DNA from: DATJPR01 sp963811705
Lineage (GTDB): Bacteria > Bacteroidota > Ignavibacteria > UBA10030 > UBA6906
Length of the DNA stretch: 64,000 bases
Direction: 5' to 3'
Assembly (NCBI GenBank): GCA_963811705.1
Contig: CAWESL010000013.1
Location: forward strand, 69,880-133,879
The notes below the pieces were generated by a model. That model ran no database searches and was not told the origin of the DNA. It saw nothing but the letters and a program-made list of their open reading frames with translations. Within the stretch, counting starts at the first letter, position 1; each line of letters opens with the position of its first letter. Below are positions 43,674 to 52,357 of this stretch, in pieces. The position numbers were made by a program, and so were the translations under genes.

Positions 43674-45323
43674 TTATGCGTCCTGTGATCCGGAGCCCTT
43701 GCCGCTCGGGACGTACCCTTGCGATGGGATCAGGAGCTTCTCATATTCATGACGGAAAAATCGCAGGGTCGAAAGAACGGGGTTGGGAGCCGATTGCCCG
43801 AGCCCGCAAAGACTCGTTTCTTTCACCATCATGCAGAGTTCTTCAAGCAGTGCAAGGTCGTCCGCGGTTCCCTTCCCCGCACCGATTTTATCCAGAAGCT
43901 TGTAGATGTGGACGGTGCCGACGCGACACGGGACGCATTTCCCGCACGACTCGTCCACGCAAAAGTCCATGAAGTACTTTGCCACATCCACCATGCCCGA
44001 CGTCGAGTCCATGACGATCAGGCCGCCACTTCCCATAATGGATCCGACGGTTGCAAGCGACTCATAGTCGACCGGAAGGTCGAGATGCTCACGGGGAATG
44101 CAGCCCCCCGAGGGCCCGCCGGTCTGGGCGGCTTTGAATTCCGTTCCTTCCGGTGTCCCGCCGCCGATATCGAAGATGATCGTCCGCAGCGGAATGCCCA
44201 TGGGGACTTCGATCAGACCGGTGTTCCGGATGTTTCCTGCGAGCGCGAAGACTTTCGTGCCGGTACTCTTCGGCGTCCCGATGGAGGAGAACCAGGCGCT
44301 CCCCTTCCTGATGATCGGCGAGATGTTGGCGTAGGTTTCAACATTGTTGATGAGCGTCGGCATGCCCCAGAGTCCGCGTTCCGAGGGATACGGAGGCCGG
44401 GGACGCGGGCGGCCGCGCTTCCCTTCGATCGAGCGGAGCAGAGCAGTTTCTTCTCCGCACACGAACGCCCCGGCGCCAATGCGCAGATCGATGCGGAAGT
44501 TGAACTGCGATTCAAAGATCCTGTTCCCGAGGAGGCCGAGACGCTCCGCGTGTTTGATTGCCAGTCGAAGCCGGTCGATCGCCAGGGGATATTCCGCCCG
44601 GACATAAATGTAGCCCTGGCTCGCCCCCACCGCGTACCCGGCGATCGCCATCCCCTCGAGGATGCGATGCGGGTCGCCCTCGAGCACCGAACGGTCCATG
44701 AATGCCCCGGGATCGCCCTCATCGGCGTTGCAGACGACATACTTTTGATCTCCCTTGGCTTTCCGGACGATCCCCCATTTCAATCCTGTCGGATATCCCG
44801 CACCGCCTCTCCCGCGAAGACCGCTCTTTCGAATTTCCTCGATCACGTCCGGCGGCTGCATTTCGGTGATCACCTTCGCCAGCGCCGCATACCCGTCCGA
44901 AGCGATGTACTCTTCAATGCTCTCCGCGTTAATCTTTCCGCAGTTTTCCAGGACGACCTTGCGCTGTGCGGCGAAGAACGGAGCATTGTTGTCAAGAAGA
45001 TGATCGTCGATCTTCGTTCCCTTCACGATATGCTCTTCGACGATTTTCGCTCCCGTGGACGCGTCGACCCGTTCGTACACGCTCCCATCGGACGACACTT
45101 TCACCAGAGGGCCTTCCCCGCAAAGCCCCATGCACCCGGTTCCCAGGACTTCAACGTCTTTCTCGAGTCCGTGTTCGGCCAACGCTTTTTTAATCGCATC
45201 GCGGGCGGCGAGGCTGCCGCAGGAGATGCAGCCGGCGGCGGCACAATAGAGGATGCGATCGCGGAACTTCTGCTGACGCTCTCGCTCCGCCTCGGCAAGC
45301 TCATGCAGGTCTTCGACGGTCAT
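43674..45323 (-). CDS. hoxF: NAD-reducing hydrogenase diaphorase subunit HoxF
   Basis: 549 residues, from ATG 45323, which overlaps the hoxE stop by four bases. The N-terminal part is a NuoE-like thioredoxin fold with a [2Fe-2S] site (YCAAAGCISCGSLAA, GTGCMGLCGEGP). The NuoF-like core binds FMN and NADH (GLRGRGGAGYPTGLKWG, VCGEETALLRSIEG) and the C-terminal [4Fe-4S] site (ESCGKCVPCRVGT, then SLCGLGQSAPNPV). It is where NAD+ is reduced or NADH oxidised. Confidence 0.97.
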   Translation of the reverse strand: MTVEDLHELAEAERERQQKFRDRILYCAAAGCISCGSLAARDAIKKALAEHGLEKDVEVLGTGCMGLCGEGPLVKVSSDGSVYERVDASTGAKIVEEHIVKGTKIDDHLLDNNAPFFAAQRKVVLENCGKINAESIEEYIASDGYAALAKVITEMQPPDVIEEIRKSGLRGRGGAGYPTGLKWGIVRKAKGDQKYVVCNADEGDPGAFMDRSVLEGDPHRILEGMAIAGYAVGASQGYIYVRAEYPLAIDRLRLAIKHAERLGLLGNRIFESQFNFRIDLRIGAGAFVCGEETALLRSIEGKRGRPRPRPPYPSERGLWGMPTLINNVETYANISPIIRKGSAWFSSIGTPKSTGTKVFALAGNIRNTGLIEVPMGIPLRTIIFDIGGGTPEGTEFKAAQTGGPSGGCIPREHLDLPVDYESLATVGSIMGSGGLIVMDSTSGMVDVAKYFMDFCVDESCGKCVPCRVGTVHIYKLLDKIGAGKGTADDLALLEELCMMVKETSLCGLGQSAPNPVLSTLRFFRHEYEKLLIPSQGYVPSGKGSGSQDA

Positions 45324-45829
45324 GCTTCCACCTCCGCTGGCTGTTCCTGCCATTTCTTGATGCGGTCGACTGCCCCGTCAACCGTAAGCTTTCCGGCCAC
45401 ATTATTGTCGACGACGGCGACCGGCGCGAGACCGCACGATCCGACGCAACGCGCAGACACCAGCGAGACCTTGTTGTCTGAAGTCGTCTCTCCGAATTTG
45501 CATTTGCAGTGTTGTTCCACCGCCTTTTGAATCGCCGTGGCGCCTTTCACATAACAGGCTGTGCCGGTGCACAGGACAAACGTGTGCTCGCCCTTGGGCT
45601 TCAGCGTGAAATAGTGATAGAACGTCGCCACCCCGTAGACCCGGCTGAGCGGAAGTCTGAGGGATCGCGCAATGTACACAAGAAGATCATTCTCGAGAAA
45701 CCCGAAAATCCCCTGCGCTGCATGAAGCACCTCGATCAACGCGTCACCGTTATTGTGGTGTTTCGTGATGGCGCGGTCAAGCAGCTTGAACCGGTTGTCG
45801 CCGCTGGGATGCTGTGAAGGTGTGCTCAA
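45320..45829 (-). CDS. hoxE: Hydrogenase diaphorase subunit HoxE
   Basis: 169 residues resembling NuoE. The [2Fe-2S] cysteines appear in CTGTACYVKGA and ARCVGSCGLAPVAV. The first part (LLDRAITKHHNNGDALIEVL, LRLPLSRVYGVATFYHYF) is the usual helical domain. The frame begins with TTG at 45829 and there is no better ATG, so translation may start weakly; no strong Shine-Dalgarno is seen. It heads the hox gene group hoxE-hoxF-hoxU-hoxY-hoxH. Confidence 0.94.
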   Translation of the reverse strand: MSTPSQHPSGDNRFKLLDRAITKHHNNGDALIEVLHAAQGIFGFLENDLLVYIARSLRLPLSRVYGVATFYHYFTLKPKGEHTFVLCTGTACYVKGATAIQKAVEQHCKCKFGETTSDNKVSLVSARCVGSCGLAPVAVVDNNVAGKLTVDGAVDRIKKWQEQPAEVEA

Positions 45830-46080
45830 GGGTGTGTTCTATCTATTGATGAGAGGTCCGGAGGAAAATGCCGGATCAGGCAAACATCGTTGCCATTTTT
45901 AACGTGCAATCGGCATGCCACAGAAATACGCAGATTCAGCGAACATTGGAGAGAAGTCGCCTCTCTGCCCCGATCGACTTTTCACTATTGGGAATCATTC
46001 GCCGTTGCAATACTCAGCAACTCCGATTGGCAGAAAGGACGACGGGCGGGTGGAAGACAGGCGTGGAAGAGTCTCGGGGG
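45830..46080. other. Gap between hypB and hoxE
   Basis: About 250 bases with the hypAB genes upstream and hoxE downstream on the minus strand. It presumably carries the hox promoter or a processing site, but I could not recognise any strong -35/-10 pair, terminator, RNA gene or regulator box. No supported ORF is present. Confidence 0.4.
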
Positions 46081-46737
46081 CTACTTGCGTGAACGGGTCT
46101 GTTCAACCAGCCAGTCGCACCATTCTTGTATCCCCGCGTTGGTAAGGGCGGATGTTTCAAAGACCGTCAGGTGCGGATTGATCGAGAGCGCGTTTTTGCG
46201 CAGGACGTCCGGGCGTGCGTTAAGGTATGGCACGAGATCGATCTTGTTGATGAGAAGCACTGCCGCCTTCCGGAACATGGCCGGATACTTCAACGGCTTG
46301 TCGTCCCCTTCCGTCGTGCTCGCGACAACGACTTTGACATTCTCGCCGAGGTCATAGTTGGCCGGACAGACGAGGTTCCCCACGTTTTCGATCACGAGGA
46401 GGTCGAGTTCGGGAAGTTTGATTGCCTGAAGTGCTTCGTGGACCAGGCCGGCTTCAAGATGACATCCCCCGCGGGTCACAATCTGTACCGCCGGGATACC
46501 GTAGCGTTCGATCCGCCGGGCGTCGATATCGGTTTGCACGTCGCCCTCGACGACGGCAAGTCGGATCGTCCCCTTGAGGTGCTCGATCGTCTTTTCGAGG
46601 AGGGTGGTCTTCCCCGCCCCGGGAGAACTCACCATGTTGATCACGTAGACGCCATTCTCCGTGAACAGCGTCCTGTTCCGGAGCGCGACTTCATCGTTCT
46701 TCTCCAGGACTTTACGTTCGATTGTGAAGACACTCAT
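46081..46737 (-). CDS. hypB: Hydrogenase nickel incorporation GTPase HypB
   Basis: 218 residues. GTPase motifs are SSPGAGKTTLLEK (P-loop), VEGDVQTDIDARR, ENVGNLVCPA and INKIDL. The conserved metal site (GGCHLE) is present. There is no N-terminal His-rich nickel-storage stretch as in some relatives. With HypA it inserts nickel into the hydrogenase. Its start overlaps the hypA stop by four bases. Confidence 0.96.
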   Translation of the reverse strand: MSVFTIERKVLEKNDEVALRNRTLFTENGVYVINMVSSPGAGKTTLLEKTIEHLKGTIRLAVVEGDVQTDIDARRIERYGIPAVQIVTRGGCHLEAGLVHEALQAIKLPELDLLVIENVGNLVCPANYDLGENVKVVVASTTEGDDKPLKYPAMFRKAAVLLINKIDLVPYLNARPDVLRKNALSINPHLTVFETSALTNAGIQEWCDWLVEQTRSRK

Positions 46738-47108
46738 CGGACACCTTCTTCGGCATCGTCCAGTTCAACTTCAACAACGCGCATTTCCGTCCCGCCGGTA
46801 ATTTCGCCTTCCGTACTTCCGCAGTGCGGGCAGAGCATCATCCCGTCGGCCGGAGTGGACGTGGCGCCGCAGGACCGGCAGCGTATGGTGAACGGGATGG
46901 TTTCAATGGCAAGGCGCGCCTGCGCGACAGGAGACTCGCTCACGATCGCCTCGAAGCAGAACGTCAACGAATCGGCGACGATCCCCGCCTGCGCCCCCAC
47001 AGCAACCTTGACGGTCCGCACAAGGGGGCGTTCCTTTTCCGGGACATACCGTTCGACGATCGAGAGAATATTCTCTGCAATGGAAAGCTCATGCACGGGA
47101 TCGCTCAT
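46734..47108 (-). CDS. hypA: Hydrogenase nickel incorporation protein HypA
   Basis: 124 residues when read from ATG 47108 (ATGA overlap with the gene before it). The zinc motifs are CRSCGATST and CPHCGS (C-x2-C-x13-C-x2-C type spacing). The family normally begins Met-His-Glu, with His2 binding nickel. Here the conserved HELSIAENIL is preceded by four extra residues (MSDP-V). A GTG at 47096 would restore an initiator Met directly before the His. Ribosome sites suit neither start well (AAGGAG is 2 bases before the ATG and 14 before the GTG). Confidence 0.93.
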   Translation of the reverse strand: MSDPVHELSIAENILSIVERYVPEKERPLVRTVKVAVGAQAGIVADSLTFCFEAIVSESPVAQARLAIETIPFTIRCRSCGATSTPADGMMLCPHCGSTEGEITGGTEMRVVEVELDDAEEGVR

Positions 47109-47581
47109 TGCTCCTTGTTGTTCCCGCCCGACGTTTGCCATTCGATGCCATACCACAGCACATAGCCGTCTCCGGAGCTGTCTTCGTCGAGGCTCACATA
47201 CGTATCGCCGGTCAACCACTGCCAGAACCGCGGGTCCGTGACACGACCTTCTCCAAAGCGCCCGGTCAGGTACTTCAGCAGCGCCCGGGTGTTCTCCGCG
47301 CCTCGAGTCATGATCACGATCCCGGAAAAGAGACCGTTGTTGAATTCAAATTCGCAATCCTCCAGGTCCGCCGATCCAAGTTGATCAACCCTCACTTTGA
47401 CCTGGTCGGCCCGCTCATCCAGTTCAGAGGGCAAGAAATTCCTGACATGCTCCATGCGGGGGAAGGGAGTCCCCCAGGCGAAACCCGGGAATTCGGATCT
47501 GGTTTGCGCGCGCGCAGTAAACGTCAGACTTGCGGCAACAATCAACACCCTGCCCACCACGGAACGACGGGGAAAAGCCAT
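47105..47581 (-). CDS. Small exported protein of unknown function at the head of the hyp/hox operon
   Basis: 158 residues with a signal peptide (VVGRVLIVAASLTFTARAQ after a basic start). The mature part is acidic, with repeated Glu/Asp-rich segments (ELDERADQVKVRVDQLGSAD, DLEDCEFEFNNGLFSGIVIM). It contains one or two Cys and several Trp/Tyr near the end (FWQWLTGDTYVSLDEDSSGD, LWYGIEWQT). No family recognised. Its TGA overlaps the hypA start codon by four bases, so it is co-translated with the nickel-insertion genes. A GTG 12 bases upstream (47593) is also possible. Confidence 0.65.
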   Translation of the reverse strand: MAFPRRSVVGRVLIVAASLTFTARAQTRSEFPGFAWGTPFPRMEHVRNFLPSELDERADQVKVRVDQLGSADLEDCEFEFNNGLFSGIVIMTRGAENTRALLKYLTGRFGEGRVTDPRFWQWLTGDTYVSLDEDSSGDGYVLWYGIEWQTSGGNNKEQ

Positions 47582-47687
47582 GGCCGATATCACATGACCT
47601 GAATCGCAGGAAGACCACCAACGCCAACTTCGCTGTCCTCTCCGGAAAAGGCGCGTTACGCATCATGGTAGGGAACCCTGCGCTGAA

Positions 47688-47716
47688 TTGCAATTGGGCC
47701 AAAGCATCTCTATAAT
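47688..47716 (+). promoter_or_regulatory. Sigma70-like promoter for glnD-murI
   Basis: TTGCAA (47688-47693), a 17-base spacer, and a perfect TATAAT (47711-47716). The expected start near 47723 gives a short leader before ATG 47750. The region also serves the divergent exported-protein gene. Confidence 0.65.
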
Positions 47717-47749
47717 TCTACCATACCAAGGAATCGCCCAAACCTTTCC

Positions 47750-50410
47750 ATGTCGACGCCCGGTAATATCCCCTCGGCGGTAAAGTCTCGATTGGATGCG
47801 GCACGGATGGAGATCATCCGGGATTTTCGCGCTCATCGTGACGGCAACGCGCTCTGTACAGCCATGACAGAGGCTATGGACCGCGCTCTCACGGAAGCTC
47901 ACGCTCTCCTTCCACCACCCGACGGGGAACGGATCTCGATTCTTGCCCTCGGCGGGTATGGGCGGGGAGAGTTGTTTCCACATTCCGACGTCGACGTCAT
48001 GATCCTCGTCCCGGATGCGGAGGATGCATCCGTCGCAGGGGCGGTCGCAAAGGAATTCCTCCACCATCTTTGGAATGCAGGCCTCACGGTCGGACACAGC
48101 GTCCGGACCGTCGACGAAGCGCTCCTGCAATACGGTGCCGCCATCGACGCGTGGATTTCGATGCTGGAATGCCGGCAGGTGTGCGGGAACACGGCACTGT
48201 ACGATAGCCTTCGCGCTGCGTTCCGGAAGAAGATGCACGCGTCCGACAGGCACTGGTTCATCGCGTCGACCCTTGAAGAGGCTGCCGCCCGTCATTCCCG
48301 TTACGGAAGCTCGGTAAAGCTCCTCGAACCAAACGTCAAGAAAAGCGCCGGCGGACTGCGCGACCTGCAGACGGTGTACTGGTTATACCGGGGGTGCGAA
48401 GACGGGTACCAGGACTTCCCGTCGCCATCGAAACCGGCAACACTCACCTTCCTGCAACGGCTTCACGCGGAAGGAGTGCTGAACGACGATTCCCTTCAGG
48501 CCGCGGTTGCAGCGCTCGAGTTTCTCTTCCGGGTCCGCGGGGAGATGCACAGTGAACGCGAAATGCCGAATGAGACGCTCGAATATGCGCTCCAACGTCT
48601 GGTTGCCGAACACCTCGGGTACACCGAGGAAGGCGGCCTTCGGTCCGTGGAGGTGTTCATGCGTGACTACTACCGTCATGCGCGGACCGTTCACAGCTTG
48701 TTTCACCGCCTCAGCGCCCGTTTTCACGAGCAGCTGCTCCCGCCGAGACGCATCTGGAACCGCGGGAAGAAAGCGGGGAGCGCTTTTCGATTGCGGGAAG
48801 ACAAGCTCGCTCTCGATGATCCATCATCGCCGCATGTCTCCGCCGGACAGATTCTTGAAGCCTTTGAACTCGCCGCCGAAAATGAAGTCGAGATCGACAC
48901 AACCCTGCGGAGCGCTATCGAGCATGCCTCAGGATTGATCAGCGCCGACATGGGTGCGAGCGCGGCAGGCGGCGCAGTGCTCAGGAAGATTTTTCTTTCA
49001 TCCCGCGTGGGGTTGACGCTGCGGGCGATGAACGACACAGGAATTCTTGGACGCCTTGTCCCGGAATTCGGCGATCTTATCGCCTTTTTCCAGCACAATG
49101 TCTATCACTTCTACACGGCGGACGAACATACGCTCATCGCCCTCGCAAACGCGGAGGCTCTCCGGGACTCCCAGGGGTTCCTGCATGAGGTCTTCCGGAC
49201 GTTGCGACGCCGGGAATTGTTGTACCTTGCGATCTTTCTCCACGACATCGCAAAACCGCTCGGCGTTTCCGACCATGAGATCACCGGTGTCCCGATCGCA
49301 AAGAATGTCCTCCACCGGATCGGCTTCGCTGAACTTGCCGATGATGTCGGGTTCCTTGTGCGGAACCACCTCGCCATGGAACAGATCGCCTTCCGACGCA
49401 ACATCAACGATCCTGCGACGATCCGTGAATTCGCCGGAAAATTCGAAAACCCCACGCTGTTGGAATATCTGTACCTGTTGACGTTTGCGGACCTGTCCGC
49501 GGTCAACCCCAGCGTCTGGACCGAATGGAAGGCCCTGATGCTCCAGGAGCTGTACCAGCGGACCTCCGAAGTCCTCCTCCGGAATCTCAAGGGGGAAGAA
49601 GTGGACCGAATGCACTCCGTTCGGAAGGAGGAGAAGAAACTGGAGATTGTCCGGGAGCTGGGATCAGAGTTTCCGGAAGAGAGCATCAAACGACATCTGG
49701 ACGGCATCCCGAATGCCGCGTACACCTCCGTGTTTTCTCCGGGCGAAATCGCGCGCCATTTGCGGTTGGGATCGTTGCGGGAAGGCGTGGATCTCCTATT
49801 CGAAAACGGCGAAGGCTGGACGGAGGTCACGATCATCGCGCCCGATGCGCCCGGGGCCCTCTCGAAATTCTGTGCGGTGCTCGCGGCCAACGACGCATCC
49901 ATCTTCACCGCGGATATCTTCACGCGGGACGACGGGATCATCTTCGATCGGTTTCGCGTCCACGACATTTCCTCGGGCGTCGTACTTTCGCAGAAGAGCT
50001 GCGCGAAGATCAAAGAAGACGTCCGGAATGTTCTGACCGGCGCGCTTGATATCGATCAACTCTTTCTCGAACATCACCGGAAATGGAAGCGACGGCCGAA
50101 GAAGCCGGAGAATCCGAATATCCGGACGGATGTTCAATTCGAAGATACTCCGTCGTTCACCATCATCGACGTGTACGCTCCCGACAGGGTGGGATTCCTG
50201 TACCGGGTGACCGAAGCCATTTCGCGCGCCGGGCTGGACATTTCCTTTGCCAAGATCGCCACCCGCGTGGACGGCATCGTCGATGCCTTCTATGTCCGCG
50301 AGCGAAGCACCGGACTCCCCGTGAGCGATCCTTCGAGAAAGAAGGACGTTGCCCGGGGGATCATGTCCACCCTGCAGAGCATGACCCTCCGCGAATTGAC
50401 CGGCGAGTAA
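47750..50410 (+). CDS. glnD: [Protein-PII] uridylyltransferase / uridylyl-removing enzyme GlnD
   Basis: 886 residues. The nucleotidyltransferase domain has GGYGRGELFPHSDVDVMIL (residues about 67-85). A central helical/GlnD domain precedes an HD hydrolase domain (FLHDIAKPLGVSDHEITGV). Two ACT domains close the protein (EVTIIAPDAPGALSKF and FTIIDVYAPDRVGFLYRVTE). The enzyme senses glutamine and adds or removes UMP on PII proteins. No glnB or glnK is seen here. It is followed by murI after three bases. Confidence 0.93.
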   Translation: MSTPGNIPSAVKSRLDAARMEIIRDFRAHRDGNALCTAMTEAMDRALTEAHALLPPPDGERISILALGGYGRGELFPHSDVDVMILVPDAEDASVAGAVAKEFLHHLWNAGLTVGHSVRTVDEALLQYGAAIDAWISMLECRQVCGNTALYDSLRAAFRKKMHASDRHWFIASTLEEAAARHSRYGSSVKLLEPNVKKSAGGLRDLQTVYWLYRGCEDGYQDFPSPSKPATLTFLQRLHAEGVLNDDSLQAAVAALEFLFRVRGEMHSEREMPNETLEYALQRLVAEHLGYTEEGGLRSVEVFMRDYYRHARTVHSLFHRLSARFHEQLLPPRRIWNRGKKAGSAFRLREDKLALDDPSSPHVSAGQILEAFELAAENEVEIDTTLRSAIEHASGLISADMGASAAGGAVLRKIFLSSRVGLTLRAMNDTGILGRLVPEFGDLIAFFQHNVYHFYTADEHTLIALANAEALRDSQGFLHEVFRTLRRRELLYLAIFLHDIAKPLGVSDHEITGVPIAKNVLHRIGFAELADDVGFLVRNHLAMEQIAFRRNINDPATIREFAGKFENPTLLEYLYLLTFADLSAVNPSVWTEWKALMLQELYQRTSEVLLRNLKGEEVDRMHSVRKEEKKLEIVRELGSEFPEESIKRHLDGIPNAAYTSVFSPGEIARHLRLGSLREGVDLLFENGEGWTEVTIIAPDAPGALSKFCAVLAANDASIFTADIFTRDDGIIFDRFRVHDISSGVVLSQKSCAKIKEDVRNVLTGALDIDQLFLEHHRKWKRRPKKPENPNIRTDVQFEDTPSFTIIDVYAPDRVGFLYRVTEAISRAGLDISFAKIATRVDGIVDAFYVRERSTGLPVSDPSRKKDVARGIMSTLQSMTLRELTGE

Positions 50411-50413
50411 TCC

Positions 50414-51253
50414 ATGAACAGCAACCGCACCCCTGACCCCACCGATCAATCCCGGCGCGCCATCGGCGTCTTCGACAGCGGCATTGGAGGGCTCACGGTG
50501 GTCCGCGCGCTGACCGGCCAGCTCCCTCATGAGAACATCGTGTATTTCGGAGACACGGCGCGCGTGCCGTACGGCCCGAAATCCCCGGAGGTCGTCCGTG
50601 AATATGCGGCGGACGATGTCGACATCCTTCTGCGTCACGAGATCAAGATGATCGTGGTGGCGTGCAACACGGTCTCGGCTGTCGCGCTGGATGTGGTGCA
50701 ACGGCGCGCGCGCGTCCCGGTCGTCGGCGTGATCGTGCCCGGCGCAGCCGCCGCCGCCCGCACGACGACGAAGAAACGGATCGGCGTGATCGGCACATAT
50801 GCGACGATCAACAGCAACTCCTACACGAACGCGCTGCGCCAGTTGGACGCGGACGTGAAGACATTTCCGCAACCGTGTCCGCTGTTCGTTCCGCTCGCCG
50901 AAGAAGGATGGATCGACCATCCGGTAACACAGATGGTGGCCCGGGAATATCTCTTCCCCCTGACGCTGCAGAAGATCGATACCCTGATCCTGGGATGTAC
51001 GCACTATCCCGTGTTGCGCGATGCGATCGCTGCCGTGATGGGTCCTTCGGTTACCCTCGTCGATTCCGGTGCCGCCACCGCCCAGGAGGTGGTGCGGACA
51101 CTTCGCGGGAAGAACCTGCTCAATCCCAGCAAGGAACGTCCCAATCTTCAGTTCTTTGTGAGCGACATTCCCGCAAAATTTTCTGAAGTGGGAGAACGAT
51201 TCCTCGGCCATACGCTCGGCAAGGTGAGGAAGATCACCTTCGACGCGAGGTGA
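50414..51253 (+). CDS. murI: Glutamate racemase MurI
   Basis: 279 residues. IGVFDSGIGGLTVVRALTG, GDTARVPYGPKSPE, ACNTVSAVALD and ILGCTHYPVL are the family signatures; the catalytic cysteines are in ACNTVS and GCTHYP. It makes D-glutamate for peptidoglycan. It is very close to glnD, so the two genes probably share the promoter at 47688. Confidence 0.95.
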   Translation: MNSNRTPDPTDQSRRAIGVFDSGIGGLTVVRALTGQLPHENIVYFGDTARVPYGPKSPEVVREYAADDVDILLRHEIKMIVVACNTVSAVALDVVQRRARVPVVGVIVPGAAAAARTTTKKRIGVIGTYATINSNSYTNALRQLDADVKTFPQPCPLFVPLAEEGWIDHPVTQMVAREYLFPLTLQKIDTLILGCTHYPVLRDAIAAVMGPSVTLVDSGAATAQEVVRTLRGKNLLNPSKERPNLQFFVSDIPAKFSEVGERFLGHTLGKVRKITFDAR

Positions 51254-51292
51254 GCCTGGAACACGTGTGTTGTGATGAAATTTGATCCTCCC

Positions 51293-51328
51293 TTCGGAAA
51301 ACGCCCTTCCTTGCAGTATTACTAATAG
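51293..51328 (+). promoter_or_regulatory. Bipartite element A upstream of the ABC-type ATPase
   Basis: TTCGGAAAA (51293-51301), exactly 12 bases, then CAGTATTACTAATAG (51314-51328), about 60 bases before the ATPase ATG. The same two boxes with the same 12-base spacing, in the same orientation to the gene, precede the lamin-tail gene (54154-54119 on the minus strand). The GGAA core and the -10-like second box resemble ECF-sigma promoters. A binding site for another regulator is also possible. Confidence 0.6.
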
Positions 51329-51387
51329 AGAGCCCCTCCCGCACACGCTTCTGCTATCGTTCCTCAACCACTTCCTTGGGGGAAGCC

Positions 51388-52287
51388 ATGAGCATGGTCA
51401 TCAATGCGACGGGCGTCAACAAGACCTATTTCACGGGCATGTTCCACCGGTCATCGGTCTCCGCCCTTAGCAGCATCTCGTTTGATTTGCAGGAGGGCGA
51501 GATCCTCGGCATCCTTGGCCCTTCTGGTGCGGGCAAAACGACGCTTCTGAGGACAATCATGAATCGGCTCCAACCTACGCGAGGCCTGATTCTTCGCTTC
51601 GGCAATCCCTTTGTTCCTGCAAACTGGCATTGCCTGACGGGCTACTCGCCCGAGATGATGACTCTTGGCGGGAGGACCTCAGGACGTCGTCTTCTGAGAA
51701 CGGCGGCACGGGCACATGGGCGAAAGGAAAAAACCCTGGACAGCGATGTCGCCGACATGCTCGACGCTTTCGGCCTCACACCGGTGGCGGACGCACCCTG
51801 CTGGAGCTATTCACACGGGATTCAGGCACGACTGTCCCTCGCATTGGCCTTTGTTCATCTGCCAAGACTCGCTCTCCTCGACAATCCCGCCCAGGGGCTT
51901 GATCTCTCCGGAAGGAACCGGTTGAAACGCATGCTGGAATCTTCGCGTGCCCATGGGTGCGCAGTTGTTCTTACATCAAGCGAACTCAGCGACCTCGAGT
52001 CCATTGCCGATAGGGTGCTGGTCCTTCAGCATGGGGTCATCACTGCACAGGGCAAACTCCGGGAGCTCTTCCCTGCCGATACGGCATTCACTGTGCAGGT
52101 GAATTGCGATCCCCTGCTCTCCCCTGGCTGGAAGTTCGTTCGAAATGGTGAGGGGTGGTATTCGATGGTCGCCGGACGTTCGCAACTGGACCTGTTGCTC
52201 CGGGCTCTCACACACCGGGGCATCACTCCGGCGGCCATTGCTCCCGTGCGATGCGCGGCGCAAGGGCTCTTCTCTTCCCCCGTTTGA
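51388..52287 (+). CDS. ABC-type ATP-binding protein with substituted catalytic residues, orphan
   Basis: 299 residues, ATP-binding cassette fold. The Walker A motif GPSGAGKTTLL (about 44-54) is intact. The Q-loop region reads GYSPEMM. The signature helix reads YSHGIQARLSL, not LSGGQ. The Walker B reads LALLDNPAQGLD, so the catalytic Glu is Asn166. The H-loop reads VVLTSSELSDLE, so the usual His is Ser198. It may therefore bind ATP without normal hydrolysis. No permease or substrate-binding gene lies next to it. ATG 51388 has GGGGGA just upstream. Its neighbour is a lamin-tail secreted protein with the same upstream element. Confidence 0.85.
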   Translation: MSMVINATGVNKTYFTGMFHRSSVSALSSISFDLQEGEILGILGPSGAGKTTLLRTIMNRLQPTRGLILRFGNPFVPANWHCLTGYSPEMMTLGGRTSGRRLLRTAARAHGRKEKTLDSDVADMLDAFGLTPVADAPCWSYSHGIQARLSLALAFVHLPRLALLDNPAQGLDLSGRNRLKRMLESSRAHGCAVVLTSSELSDLESIADRVLVLQHGVITAQGKLRELFPADTAFTVQVNCDPLLSPGWKFVRNGEGWYSMVAGRSQLDLLLRALTHRGITPAAIAPVRCAAQGLFSSPV

Positions 52288-52357
52288 ACTCATCCCTTCT
52301 CCCTCTCCTCTCGCCCATCTCTTCCGAAGACGAATAGGCGGGGGGATGAATTCAGTT

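Noticed and set aside
43719..45530. Plus-strand ORF of 603 codons
   Set aside because: It lies opposite hoxF and hoxE, whose cofactor motifs are beyond doubt.
49796..51367. Minus-strand ORF of 523 codons
   Set aside because: Antisense to glnD and murI; His/Arg-rich, no motif.
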